Of a stretch of 64,000 nucleotides of DNA, positions 25,156 to 39,000 are shown piece by piece (the stretch's first letter is position 1; each line of letters opens with the position of its first letter). The notes beneath the pieces were generated by a model, which was not told the DNA's origin, ran no database searches, and worked only from the letters and a program-made list of their open reading frames with translations. Origin of the DNA: Pegea sp. RAD2-039 (lineage: Eukaryota > Chordata > Thaliacea > Salpida > Salpidae); the NCBI GenBank assembly GCA_034620365.1, contig JAQGEQ010000071.1, positions 3,782,001 to 3,846,000 of the forward strand, written 5' to 3'. The position numbers and the translations under genes were made by a program.

Positions 25156-27876
25156 TCTAATTATAAAGTAGTGTTGAAAGCTGTTAATACTAAACCTCGC
25201 CAGAGGAGTTTTTGTAATTGTTTTGCAGTGATAATAGAAAGCAATCAATCTATAATCCAATAATTCATTACAATGCGCCGGTGCTTATTATTAAAGCAAT
25301 AAAATTACAATCAGTTAAATTCCTTTGTTACTTAAGAAGTTGCCATTGTATAGTTCTTTTTGTAAATTAAAAATTATTAATGAATTCATTTAACTAGCTG
25401 CCTAAAATCTTCTTTTATTTGTTTCGATTATTAAAAACTAAGACAATTTTTGACAAAATAAGTAAAACAAATTCTATTTCCTTCACTTTATCATTTTTTT
25501 TAACTTTTTTATCTCTTTTTTTATAATAATTTATACATAAATCTTAAGTATCTTCTACAAATATTTTAACACATAATACAGAAGCGTATTGAAAGTTTAG
25601 CTTATTTGGTATTATATTATTTTACAAATACCTGGTAACAAAAAGTGTCTTTGAAATTAATCAATTAGCAAGTATTAGCCTTACAACTAACCAATAAGTT
25701 TATATTTAGTCATACTTTTTATCTTTCACCTTTTCACAAACAAATAATGATGAATAATTAATTTGTACAGTTTATTTGAAAATACAAATTTAAAAAAACG
25801 AAACTTTGTTTAAGACTTTTTTTGTTTAAATAAAGATGTTTTAACCACATTTTGATTGATGATTTCATTACTTAAGCATTAATTAAGCGTTCTTACTTTA
25901 TTGAAAAGCAAAGATAACACTTTTAATGTATATAACAAATATGATGTTTTCAAAATATTTGCATCAGTATTATAAATACCTATAAGTCTTTGTACCAAAC
26001 TTTATAGTATCTATTTAAATCAATTTCTTTAAGTTAAAAAAACAATATTCTTTAAATTAGGTTTAAAAGAAAATTTTGTAAATTATTATAATCTTTTAAT
26101 TTTCGATATTAAACTTAAATATTGTCAGTTTCTGTTTCCAGTCATGTTTATTTGTTTTATTCATATGATAGGTATCAACAAGGTAACTGATTAAAGTACA
26201 AACTGCGTAAGTAAACATTTTTGATAAACATGTAAATGTATCTGCTATTTATTAAATGTTTTGCTCAAATTTTCACAAATTTATTCTTAGACTAACGACT
26301 ATTGATTGTTATACCATCTACAGAATGAAAAGAAACTTTAATTAAAGTATTACAACTTTTTTAACTATAAAACAATTCTAGTCAAATTACCAAGTTGTAA
26401 TTATCATGATAATTTATCAATACTAATCACAAAAAGACTTGAAAATCTGGACAAATTTATTTTTGCATATATATGCTACATACATGTGATTTAATAAGTA
26501 GAAAAATATTCCAGATTGTAAATTCAAAAAAGAAAAAAATTAATCAGAGTATCTTATAAATTAAAGTTAAAAAAAAAATACAAATTCTTAATTGAAATTG
26601 GCTTTAGCATTTACCTGTAACATGTTGACCTTGAAGCCATTTATGTAGAGTCCATTATACATCAAGTGCTTTGATAATCTAGAAACAAACATAAATGATC
26701 AAGTTACTCGTTTTAAAGTCTTCATTATCATCCACATTTCATGTTCTATTCTTGTTAGAGCTCAACCATACAAAGATATTTAAATTTTTAAAAGCAATGA
26801 CCTTCAGAAATTTGAAGTGTAACCATCATCAAAATAAAAATAAACTTTCAGCAAATGCTTTTTAATTTATAAGAATTTTAACTCATTTTTCTGACATTTT
26901 GTTTTGTAATAAATTTGTTTACACAGTTTACTTATTGATTCCAAGATAAAACTATTTGTTGTAAAAGATAAATAAATTATGAGAAATGTTTTTGAAGTAT
27001 TTATTGATATTGACTCAAAATTCCTTTGGAGGTATTTAAAATAATTTCCAATATTAAACTTTTCTTTATATTAAACTTTAAAGTTATTACAATTTTACAA
27101 ATATTTTTAAGTAACTGAAATAAATTTAATAGCCACAGCTGAAAGAACATATAAACACGGTTCTAACCGGAAATTAGTGTAAGTGGCAAAAATGGTGTTT
27201 TTAATATCCACATTTAACATGTTAATAAGAAAAGTAAAAGAGAGTTTGCTTTTAATCAAGTTTGATATAAATAATTGAGAAATTCATAAGTTAATTATGC
27301 ACACGTTAGTTATACACAGCTTAAAGGCTGTAATAAGTTATGTTGATAGGCAACAATTGTTACATGAAGCAGTCTATTATTTACAACAAGCGTTTTAAGC
27401 TTAAGAATAGAATTCCATGAAAAAAGATATAAATATTTTATCATAAGTGTTAAAGTTAGATCAAACTTTAATTCGACAAAACCAGGTTAATGCAGTTAAA
27501 TGCACAGATAAATCAGTTGATAAATTTAACCGAACAATTTCGATAACCAATTGTGTAAGTTATTCCAGAATGGAAATTTGATATAGAAACCAAATACTTG
27601 AAAATTCACTGCACTAAAATTCTATTACTAAATTGTGAAGATAAGTATCTTTCAAGTATATTCTGCTTGTCTCAATAAATATTACAAAAATTGTAGAAAA
27701 TAAAACAATCAATAAAGTAGATAAGGCTTTTGCGAAGTTAAAATATCATAACAAGCCAAATACATACAAACAACATCATTACTCAATTCCACAAAAAAGT
27801 AGGTCGTAGAAACTGAAGGATTGAAAGAGGTTGAAGACTTGCGTTTTCAGATTCAATTGCGTTGAAGCTTCGAATA
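25156..27876. other. AT-rich intergenic region
   Basis: Nothing gene-like was seen in 2.7 kb. Its right end should carry the 3'UTR of the minus-strand SLC22 gene. The sequence is rich in A and T runs, with no tRNA-like head or long repeat. Confidence 0.5.
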
Positions 27877-30800
27877 CTACACCACCAGCAACCTGTCACT
27901 TGGTTTATCAAGTTCCTTTTCTTGTATCTCAGAAAGTTTGGAAAACTCGATATCGTTGTTGTTTCTATAATATAAGATTTGTTAGAAAATAAAAGCATCT
28001 TTCTGCTAATAATAGTTAAAAGTAATAATTTATAATTTTAATAGAAAATTTATAAATATGTAAAATAAAGTGTCGACTAACTTGTCTTCTGCAATTTTAT
28101 TAGACGTGAATTTTCCATTTTTATAGAAACTAATGGCTTCCTCTATGGTGGAAAAAACTGATACACCTTTTGTTTCTGGACAACGATAAGCAATGATTGA
28201 TACCAGTACTGCTGCAACTCCTACTGTTGCCTTAAAGAACAGTTGATGATGAAGCATAAATATATTAATGATTAAATTAGTTTCAAATTAATAAATCACA
28301 ACAACACAGATTTAAGTTTAAGCCTAGTACTACTTTGTAAAGTAAGTATATAAAAAGTAATAATCAATTTTGTTATAAGTTTTAAGTTATAAAATGAAGT
28401 ATACCTCTAAAAAGTCAAATAAAAAACAAAACTAAAAAATTGCTGCAAAAAATGAATCAATTTAAAACCCGAAAAGCACCTTCTCAGTTAATTGCAGTTG
28501 ACCAACCTTCCAATTCAACTTGTGGTTGCAACTACAGCAAAGGTAGAAAGCTGCATGTGCACAAGTAAATAAGTCTAGTATCAAATATATGTTTGTCTCA
28601 ACAGCACACACTCATAATTCAGTTTGTAAATTACTTTTTCTACTGTACAAACTAATTTTTTTATTGTATATGTGTTCGCTATTAAATTGTTCTGAATTAT
28701 TGTACAATCTGTTTATTTGCTGATTGAAAACCTATTCTGACTCTATTATATTTCCAGAAATCTTAACTGAAAAACTTTTAAATATTGAAGTCTTATACTT
28801 TAGTTATCAGAAATTTGGAGATACTTAGGACATCGATTTTTACCAATATTAAGTTAAGATATATTTACAAGAAATAAACTGTTCTTATGTACATTCAAAA
28901 TAAATGAATTTTAACTATAAACTAACTGCTACTTGCAAATGACATTTTGTCAGTAAAATTGTCGCATGCAGCAGGAAAATAATTAGATGACATATAATAT
29001 AAAACAAAAATATTTTGTCAGGAGCTCACAGCTGAAAAGCTTTTGTCTTAAAAATAATATAAAAATTGATAATAAATATTAGTTTTTAAGACCAAGTCAA
29101 CATAACAACTTACTGTAACAGTTGGTTGAAAACGTTTGGGCATAGAAATCATTAATGGACTCAGTACAGAAGCGAATCTAGATCCTGTATTTGCAATTCC
29201 ACTTGCTGTACTCCTAAAATAATATTTAATTAAGCAATTATTTCAATAAAAGTAAAATTTGAACGCCATTCGCTGAAATTGTTTTAAGTTTTACCTGAGA
29301 CTAGTTGGGAATAATTCTGCAACATATAAAAATAGAAGGTTGAAAGATGGACTTGCTGCTAACTTAGCAACCAGTAGAATAAAAACTTCAGCTGATTTCA
29401 CCCCTGTAAATGAATAAGATATTTATCATGAGTTTATAAATATTACAATAGATATTCAGCTTAACCATACTTTAGCCGGTTCAATAAAAACAAAAAAGTA
29501 TTATCTAAACTTGACTTCACTGTACAAACAACTAAAGTCATAAAATTGTTTAATATAAACAATTAAAGAAATTAAAGAAGAGAATTAAAGAATAAAATTA
29601 TACTTTGTGAAAACTATTCAAATTTCTCGATAAATACTTAAAGAAGAAAATTTATTACTCACACATTTGACCAGGAAAAGCAAATTTAAGGGCTTCAGTG
29701 GAAATAAGAAGGCCTCCAGCAATAGACAAGCAAGTTACATTAATAATTCGTCTACCAAGGGTCATAGCTGCTGGTATTGCAAGTACACAAGCCACCAACT
29801 CCACTAAGCCACTTAAAGATTGGTTCAAAAAAGGGTCACCAAACCAAGCTCCAACGTTAAAAGATAAAAAGAAGAAGACCAAACTGAATAATTCAATCGA
29901 TACATTTTACTAAATCATAAATTTCACATTTCGTTAATCAAATTTAAAGATATTTTAATTTGTTAACAAGTCTTTACTAAGGAAAGATAATAAAAAAGAA
30001 CCTGCTCATGAAATTCAGAATGAAGCAAGCAATTAACATTTTTAAAAGGGGCCAACTTGTAAAGAGTACTCTTGGCGAATAAGTCTAAAATAAGAAAATA
30101 GTTAATTTTTATGCAAGCAATATTTAAGGTTTAGTTTCGCAAGCCTGTTCGTTTTTTTCGCTGTAAACTTTTGCTTTTTCCCATAGTGTTTCGTCAACTT
30201 CAACTCCATTTAACTTTGCCATTTGTCTACAAACTTTTTGACCTTTTGTAACGTTTCCACTTCTTAATAAATATCTGAAAGAGAACATCTATTTCCAAAT
30301 GAACCATAGTTTTAAATACAGAATAATGACCAGTACCTCGGTGATTCAGGAATAAAGGGTATAATGAAAAGGAAAGGAAAGAAAGAAAGACCCAGAACCA
30401 ATTGCAACCTTCTCCAGTGTCGAAAAAAGTAGGCCATAAATGCAAGGTTCATGTATCCAAGACCTGAAAAGACTCCAACTTGCAGTCCTACCAGCGGCCG
30501 ATGTATATCACCAACAAACTCCATCGCTACAAGTTAGTATTGATTCTTAGAATCTTTTCGAAAGTTCGAATTTTTATCTTACTATGAACACTAATGCAAA
30601 GTAAAATACTAGAAACACAAGCTCCAACCATAAACCTCAAAGTCACAAAGATGTAGATGCTAGGACTCAATGAGCAAATACTTCCAAATATTCCTGCTAA
30701 AAGTGTGGAAACAAACCAAGTTTTTTTCCTTCCAAAACTGAATTGAAAGAAAATTTAATTTTTTACGTTTTTATTTTATGTTTTGGTATTTCATTAAAAA

Positions 30801-32509
30801 TAGTTGTGAAACTTATAACATATCGTGCAAACAAAAAAACTCTTTGACAAATGATTAAATGATTAGCATTAAAAAAATAGTTAATTTATTAACCGATCTG
30901 ATAGAACTCCTCCAAAAATTGCTCCAACCAGCATCCCAAGGCAGAATAAAGAAGTAGATAGAGTGTTTAAATTTCTATCTTCACATATCAGATTCCACTG
31001 TAAATATTACTTCATCAAAATACTTTACATAAAACCTCAAACTTTACCTCAGTTCTTGTAGTTTGTTCAAAAATCTTTCTAGCATGCCAATACCCTTCAT
31101 CGCATGAAGTGATGTTATCTTTAGTTAGTAATCCAGCTTGATGCAAGCTTCTGATGCAGCTTGTATTATTTTCTTCACAATGTGCTGTTTTGTATTTACT
31201 GCACAAGCTATATGTCTAAATGTTTTAAAAGTAGTTAGCAGCAAATATAAATAATCATTTTCATGGTTGTTGTTTTACCTCAGTCTATATTTTTTTAATT
31301 TGCAGTTATTAAAAAAACAAGTATTTTAAAAATTAAATTGTTGATGTTTAAATATTATTCAAGTCACAAAACCCTACAGTTTTGTTAAACTAATACAAAA
31401 AGCAAAATGAAAAAAAGTTTGGATCTTATTACATAATTATATTTGTTTTAATATTGACATAAAAAGTTAAAAAAAAATATTATTGCTGTACAAAGGTGTA
31501 ACTTTTACAAAATATCTAAAACTGAAATAACATTCTCTTTAAACTCATGTGACAAAAGAAACCGCGAAACAACCCGGTTTGAAAATATGCAAATGCTTTT
31601 AAATGAAAAATAAAAAAGACAGTTTATATAATACTGCGAGGTCATTAAAACATTTGAAAATATTTTACTTATATAAAAGATTTATTTTGTTTTGAAATAT
31701 TTTTGAAGCCAATTAAATGCTCTAAGCAGAAAGCTTATCAAATATTGTTTTAAAAACATTTAATTTTAATTATGAATCAAGTGTTGACACTTGGAAGTTA
31801 CTGAAAGAAAGTTTTATTATTTTAATGAGATAATGTTGCTACAAATGACTTTTGTTACTACTAATATTCAAACAAGCACCTCTGTGGTTCGATCAATCGG
31901 CAAATAAAGCATTAGTATGTTCTTAATGCTTTCATTCCCTTGTGTAGCATCATGGTTTAAATCTGTTGGAAGAACGCATCTTGTGGGTTCTTCAAAAGCT
32001 GAAATAAAATTTTTCTTAAAGTCTTTTAATCTAAACAAACCTTAAACTCTGCAAAACTTAAAGACTGAAAAAGATATTTATAGAAATTACTTCATTAGAA
32101 AAATCTAAACTTTTAACTAAGTTGGTATTATGTGATAGAAGATCTCCAACCAACTTTCAGAATTACTACAAACTTTTTTAAAAGCTGAACAACATTGATG
32201 CAGCTAGTTTAATTTCTTTGTTTATTACATTAATCCATCGCAATTTGAAGACACAAATTAATAAAATTCAGATAAACATCTATTACGTCAGTAATCTTAG
32301 CTACCGATTAAATTACTTTAGTTTTTTTAAGCTACATATTCAAAGCACTTAAAAAACTCACAAAGATAGACACCAGCAGAAATATTACTGGATCCTGGTA
32401 TTGTTGCAAAAAATGCAATTAGTACAAGTAATTTTTGAAACCAACCAAATTCTCCAATCTCAGACAAAATTATGTTGAAGTCATAAGTATACTCCCCATG
32501 GCTTTTCAT
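27877..32509 (-). CDS. SLC22-family organic ion transporter (MFS), 13 exons
   Basis: The minus-strand exons are 32509-32362, 31998-31880, 31215-31048, 30997-30894, 30737-30583, 30526-30337, 30274-30169, 30084-30002, 29883-29663, 29403-29295, 29213-29114, 28230-28082 and 27964-27877. They give 579 residues with consistent phase. The product is a 12-helix plasma-membrane carrier of the major facilitator superfamily. The first helix follows ILSEIGEFGWFQK. A large extracellular loop rich in Cys and N-glycosylation sites covers about residues 50-150. The MFS loop motif is SDRFGRKK at about 178-185, IPESPR ends at about 295, GDPFLNQSLSGLVE is in exon 9, YVAELFPTSLR in exon 10 and RCPETKG at about 517-523, all SLC22 hallmarks. 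The C-terminus is a polar cytoplasmic tail. Substrate type (cation, anion or carnitine) cannot be told. Introns run from 50 to 883 nt. Exon 7's donor (GCAAAA/gtttac) and exon 12's acceptor are weaker than the rest. The ATG chosen is the first in frame. Confidence 0.93.
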
Positions 32510-32570
32510 GTTTAAAATTATCAAAATTAAATATTTTTTTATTTAAACCTTTATACCACCCTGTAAACAG

Positions 32571-32572
32571 AA
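32571..32572 (-). promoter_or_regulatory. 3' splice acceptor in the SLC22 leader
   Basis: On the minus strand, TTTCTGTTTACAG ends 61 nt before the start codon. This predicts a leader running from 32570 to 32510 after either a 5'UTR intron or trans-splicing. Confidence 0.45.
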
Positions 32573-34144
32573 ACTAACAAAAATATACAAATAGTTCTGA
32601 TAACTAAACAAACTTTTAAAGTGATTTATTAACAGATTGGCTTAAATTGATTTAAAAAAATATTTTATCATTTTTTCTAAACAAGCTGAAAACAAAATAA
32701 GCTACAAACTAATTAGATTTACAACTAAATTGAAAGTTTATAAGCCTTAAGACTAATTTGTGATCTAAAAAATCTATGTACTTTTGACCCAAATCAGCAA
32801 AGTCATTAAGTCTGTGAAAGTAATTTTTCTCGATAAATTCGTCTGTATAAAAAGAGACCTTGTAGCTCATTAATATATCTGAGTCTACAGACTTTTTCTC
32901 ATTTGATTAAATCCGTTGGTGGTATTTACAGTGTTTTAAAAACTAGTTTAATCGTCAAAGCGGTGAAAACCAATAATCAAATCTTTTACACTGATAAAGT
33001 AAATAAATAAAGCAAAGAATTTACAAATCTAATAATTTTAATTTCCTAGAAATCTGTTATATGAACCGAATTGTTTATAATTTTGAGATTACAAAACTTT
33101 ATATTTAAAATATTTGAATTAAAAAATATAATAAATATACTTTTGAAATAATTAGAATTATTTTATTTACCACCAACTAACAAAGTTTCAAAACTCTATC
33201 TTTAAAATCTACAGAAATAAAAGTTTTATTAAAAAAGTATATTAAGGAAAAAAAGAAATACCTGTGCAATAAAAGCCGAAAAAATCAATTTTATTTTGAA
33301 TATTTCGAATATTTAATTTCAGTTTTGAGTATTTAATGAAAGTTCACAAACATTTTAATTCATAAATAAAAAACATTTAATTTAAAACAATTAAATACCG
33401 CTGCTAGGTTTTAAGAAAGAGAGGAAGTGCTATATGATCTGTATAAGTGAAATCCATTAATTAATTGTATTATATATCTAGAATTTAAAAATGTACTATT
33501 TATTTAATTAATTAAGACTTATGCAATCGATAAATAATCTTACATCTAAGCAATTATTTAATTCATTAATTCACAATCTATTTAAATGATAACTAATGAT
33601 TAATTAACTAATAAATAAAGTAAATAATATAAAACAGATTTATAGCTGCTTTTTTATAACTAAAATAGCTTCAAACAGCTCAGGCTTTTATTTATTTGAT
33701 CTTTTAGTAGCTACAGTATTAGTCACTTTAAAATTATTATTCTTTCGTAGTTTTATTTGCTTTTGTGTTCAAAGTTCATTTAGATTTGTTATTGTAGACT
33801 TTATTTAAACCCTCCAAACAAATTGATGAATTTTTGTGGTGAAAGTTTAGTAAAAAAGACTGAATAAAATACTTTTTAACTTGCTTCAGCTGCAAATTTT
33901 ATAGTTAGCCCACATCTAATAGACAATTTTCCTGTTTACTAATCTCTTCTTTGGTTTAATAGAAAATGTCTTAACCAGCATTGCCACAACGATTTAGGCG
34001 TGACAAAAACAAAGTTTGGAGTTAGTTAAGAACTTTCATTTTGATTCAACAAATAAATTAAATCAACTAAATGTTACATAAATTGGTAGATACACACTAC
34101 CGGCTTTTTAATAGAATTCTTTTGCAAAAGTAAAAATATTGCTT

Positions 34145-34212
34145 GCGCCATAGCTCAGTAGATTATGATATCAATCTTAAAGTTGAATTGTATGCAACCT
34201 AGCAATGCAAAG
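34145..34212 (+). pseudogene. Possible degenerate tRNA-like relic
   Basis: GCGCCATAGCTCAGTAGATTA at the left end looks like a tRNA acceptor arm followed by a D arm, including an A-box-like TAGCTCAGTAGA. The expected B box about 35-40 bp further on is badly degraded (only TGCAACC is recognisable). If real it is a dead tRNA or SINE head. It could be chance. Confidence 0.3.
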
Positions 34213-35675
34213 CATAAACAAGTTTGTTGTCATTTCCGTATCTACTGACACATGTTTTGATGGTTTAGAAATAATAGAATCAACATTTATCCACTATGAA
34301 TCAGCCAACTTCAATCAATGAAATAAACAATCCTAAATATAGATTTTAGAATACTTAACAAAACTGTTTATGCTTCTTTCAGTAAGTTGATTCAGTCTCT
34401 TATATTTCGAAGATTATTTCATAAATCGCTCTTCAAAAATTGAAACTGTTCTACTGCATTTTGAAATAATTATAAAATTTAAACTTGTACCAAAAAAAAA
34501 TAAATTTGCATTCCTGGAAATACTTCTACAAAATCTGAAGTATCTAGCCCACTAAGGTGCAAAACAAACTGTTTTTCATTAGTAGAAATACATTCAAACT
34601 GAGAATTTCCCCAAGCACAAGGCGGTTTTGTTCTCTCGATCTAGTTTCCCTTTTTGTTCTATTTTTTTCCTCAGCTTTCTCATTTATTTTTTCGTTGATA
34701 AATAAACTTTATCACCTTCAATAATTTTAACAATTTTCTTTAATAATTATCAAAAATTTAAAAACATTTTTTCTTCAGATTACATCATTTTAAAGAATAA
34801 AGTTTCATTTTCATCTTACCCTCAACCAAAAGAATTTCTTGATAATGATGACTATTCTAATCAAAATTGATATTTATATAGTGCAATGGCCCTCTATTAA
34901 ATTATAGTGTTTTGATTGCTTTAGTAATCAAAATATTTTTTTCAGAATTTAAAGTTTATTAATCTAAAAGAAAATTAGAAAACACAAAAACATCATTAAA
35001 AAATATTTAATGATTCTTATTAAATAAATAAAGTAATAAAATGTCTTGGTAAAGCTGTTACCTAGATCTTAAAAAAGACACTATAAACATTTTTACGAAC
35101 ATTATACAATTTATTTTTCAAAACACCTAGCTATGCATTTATAACAACACCACTTGAAAGTATATTACCACAGAATGAAATAATTGCTGCGGCAATTACG
35201 TACTTTATTTAAACATCTGTCAAATAAGCTCAAATTCTAATTATAAACTTATCTTTGAAGCATATTTTGTTTTTATCAAAAATCTGTTTTGATTACCTAC
35301 TGTTGTTTTAAGTGGTATCGTAAAATCAAAGAATTTTTAAAATAATAATATCCTTCATCAAGAAACTTTATTATTGAAAAAAAAACTTGCTCATCAAATT
35401 AGAATTTATATATATTAGAACTTTGTGGTTATCTATATAAGGATAAAACTATTTCTGATTTAATAACAAATTAAAATAAACTTGCTACGCTGATTTACTT
35501 CCTTAATCTGAAAACGCTTCTCGGCCGGCAGCACCCAGACAAGCAACAACTTATTCTATAGACAGATCTTGAATCTGGCGTTTGAGGATACTTAGGAAAC
35601 ACGCTGCTCTTAAAAATACGTATTTGCTGCTAGAAATACTTTTACATTCTAAATTCTTTGTCAAATATTAAAGGC

Positions 35676-35749
35676 GACGAGATGGATGAGAAGTTGATTA
35701 GCTGCTGACCGATTTTTTAAAAGCGTGGGTTCGAATTCCACCTCGTCGT
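35676..35749 (+). pseudogene. tRNA-Ser(GCT)-derived pseudogene or SINE head
   Basis: The sequence follows eukaryotic tRNA-Ser(GCU) closely at both ends. It starts GACGAGATGG, has an anticodon-loop-like CTGCTGA containing GCT, and ends with GCGTGGGTTCGAATTCCAC and CTCGTCG, so the acceptor arms pair and the B box is perfect. The middle has decayed: the D arm is poor and the variable-arm region holds TTTTTT (35713-35718), which is itself an RNA polymerase III stop signal. A working tRNA is therefore unlikely. It sits directly upstream of a dispersed repeat (about 35.9-36.0 kb), which suggests it is the head of a SINE copy. Confidence 0.65.
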
Positions 35750-35889
35750 CAAAGATACGACATACTGTACTATATACTACCATTTATTGAGAGTGGAAAG
35801 TATCTTTCCCAACTATAAGTGAAGATTGTGTTGTGGTTGCTTTGAAAGAAGCAAAGAATATTGGAGGAAACTCATACGAAAAATATTGA

Positions 35890-36016
35890 CTTTGATGTCA
35901 CTGTCCCAGGTTAGCTGTCCCAAAACAGCGGATCTAAAAAGTTCAGGTGGTTCAGTGCACGCTGCATTCTATGCGCAAGCAGGAAGGAAGCATGGATGTA
36001 AACTTCCTTCCATGCA
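35890..36016 (+). repeat. Dispersed repeat body with two hairpins
   Basis: Two inverted repeats stand out. GCTGT/ACAGC flank CCCAAA at 35914-35929, and GGAAGGAAG (35982-35990) pairs with CTTCCTTCC (36003-36011). Parts recur elsewhere in the window: the 17-mer at 35914-35930 matches 41619-41635 with two differences, and the 20-mer at 35982-36001 matches 55919-55938 with one. The block lies 140 bp after the tRNA-Ser-like head and may be the body of the same SINE. An 87-codon open frame across it has no gene-like features. Confidence 0.5.
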
Positions 36017-39000
36017 CTTTTTCTACTTGCAAACTTCAGTAGAAATCAATTATTTGGCAGATTGGTTGATTGTCAGTTGTTTTCTGTAAACAAATATAAA
36101 CGAGTAAGTATCGAGGTTAAAGATTTAATCACTATAACATTCTTCAATTAGTAATTAAGGTGTTGCATGAAAAATGTTTTGTATTTATCAATTTGAAAGT
36201 TTGTTATTTAACCCACATATTATTTTGTAATAAAAAATTTTCAAACTATATTACAGGATGTGAGTGTTCAAAGAGAAAAGGCTACACAAGTCCTACAAAT
36301 GCTTTCATGATAAGCCTGTACTAACTTTATTCATAAAATTTATTTCAATTCATTCATATCCTGACTTACGTTATGAAGAATATTTTTTCATTTCTTTGAA
36401 CTTAAAATAGCCATAAAATATAAATTTAAGTATTAAAAGTCATTTTTAGATAAAGGCTTTCAAGTTCTTAAGCAAACATCTTTCTTTAAAATGTTTTTTC
36501 ATAAATAGTTAGAAATTTGATCTACGTTTTTCGATAGTATAAAACTGACAGCTGACATGATAGCTGAGGTCGTGTAAGTTGAAACTATATAAAAACCTAA
36601 TTTAAAAAAATGAAATTTATTCATTGTGTTGGAAGATTGAAAACTTTCAAAAGCTTGCTAAAAACAGCTGTGATAAATAAAGTACTTGATCCCCTTAATA
36701 ATCACTTAAATTAGTTTTGCAAAAATATTTTGTGAACAGGTAACGCAGAAACTGTTAAATATATATTTCTACAAATTTTTACAACTTGAAGATTGACAAG
36801 ACTTATTTACACCCACTCAACAACATCTTCTGTTTTTTATTTTCAATCGATAACTTTTTTTAGAAATTAATCATCAATCACTGAGCTCAAAGACATCGTA
36901 GAAAAAACAAATTTGTTTTAAAGTTGAGACGTTTATTATTCCACTTAAAAGTTTTATAATTTTTGTTTAAGGATCAACATCAAGTTCTTTGATTCAGTTT
37001 GCTGTTTTATTTTTGTATTAGAACAGTTATTCAGCATCAATTGGATTTTTTTAGATAATTAACTTTTTTTAAAAGTATCTTTTACGTGAATAAAACATAA
37101 ATTTGAGAAACATATCCAAAGTCTGTTTTGTGAAAAGTTTTTATGAGTTAAAACGTTGAGTAAAACTTTATTAAATTTTTCTACTCTGTGGGAATTTAAG
37201 CATATTTAATTGTAATACAATTCAAAATTGTTCACGCTGTCAGACAAACACGAGGGTAACACGCATCTATGCACGGCACATACCTTATCAAATGCGTGAT
37301 AAAAAGCCCTGCAAGTAGTAAAAATAAAACTGCTGCATTTTTCTGCATCAACTTGATGACTTTCAGTTTCATTTAAAATTTTTATTTATTAAATCTGTGA
37401 GCTCTTGAAAAAGATTGAAGTCTGGCAAAACTCTTATAAACACTCAGAGTAGAAAAAACTTGGATGCTAAGGTACTAATTTGTTGTTTATTAGTAGCAGA
37501 GTGATTAAAGTTTCAGTAAAACCGCTTAGAAACTTTTATCAGATATAAATTTAGAACAGAATCAAAGATGGAATCTAGTCAGTGACTCTAAAATCAAAAT
37601 AAAAGTAAGATTTGATTCAAAGAGTAACTTCGTTTACTCGGTTGCTTTGAAAAAACGTTTTTCGCTGTCTGTTTGTTTCCAAGATATATTTCTATTTGTT
37701 AAATAAAACTTTTTTCAAACAGATTAAGTTGGAAATAATCGGTACTATCGATAAAAATAATCCTAAAGAAGTGATGAAGATACAAACTAACGTGGAGCTC
37801 AAATGTTTCTAAACCTTTCCTACCTTTTTTGCTAATTTTGTTTTTCTGATTTCAAATTTTTAAGAACTTTATGGAAAATCAAACAACTGAAATTGGAACC
37901 AAAATAGAATTCTGAAAATCAAATATTAAAAAAAAACTCCACAAACAGTTTTCAGTTTGTATCTTAATATAATCATCAAAATCTTTTTGCACGGTGAAAA
38001 AAGTTATTTGAGTTTTTCATAAAAATCATTTATGAATTTCACGGGTTGCAACCATAATTCAAAATAAACATCTCAAGTTGAAGCAGCTGAAAACCAAAAA
38101 CTTATCTCTAGTTACTACACTACATTTTAATCTTAGTTTTTCATATCACAAAACTCTATCAGAAGTTTAGAAATATATTAGGAGTAACAAGATTGTTTTC
38201 ATCGTTTATTTTATTTATTATCATTTCTTAACGACAATTAAGGAAATAGAAAAAATGTAAATCTATCAAATAAATTGTCAAAATATTTATATAAAAAATA
38301 AATGAAACATTAATAAACATGAACAAAAAAATACTACTTCTATATAAGTTTCACATTAAAATTATTTTAAAATGAGCAAATATATTTCTAAACAATTAAT
38401 TATTTTTGTATATATTCAATATTTTGTTTATTTTCTTCACTTCTTTTATATTTTAATGGATTAGAAATTACTAAATAAAGTTGGCAACGTGCCTGAAGTA
38501 ATTTTTAATTGAACAAAAAGGTTCTGATTTTTACTAATATTAAGGATAAAAAGTGTTAGAATGTCATATATAAACAAGAACCACTTGTAGATTAAAAGCC
38601 TAGCTTATAATTAGAAAATAAAACATTTTATAATTTTTAGAAGGTCTTATAGACTTAAATAAATAAAATTGAGATGTAAAAACATATCATGCTGTCACAA
38701 AATTTCATCGATAAAACTCCTTTAAGTGATAAAATTATTGAAACAAAATATCGCATTTTAGAATATTAAATTAGTCATAGAAAAATTTTTTAAAACGAAA
38801 AGTTATAAAAATAAAAAAACTATCACTAGTTGGCAGCAGAGATCTCACTTGCAATTAATGAAAACCCATAGGACTAAAGCGGCCCATTAATTAAAAAAGT
38901 AAATTTTTGTAGCGTGAGCAGCTGTTGGACTAACTTCGTAGAAATAAAGATTTCCTGAGATGATTTTGAATAAGCTGTTCAGTTTAGTATTTTTGAGTCT

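Noticed and set aside
24692-25260. Open frames on both strands around 24.7-25.3 kb
   Set aside because: They run across the SINE-like element and its tRNA-like head, and change frame with no splice logic.
35826-36089. 87-codon open frame with several Cys residues
   Set aside because: It crosses the dispersed repeat with the hairpins, so the open frame reflects the GC-richer repeat rather than a gene.
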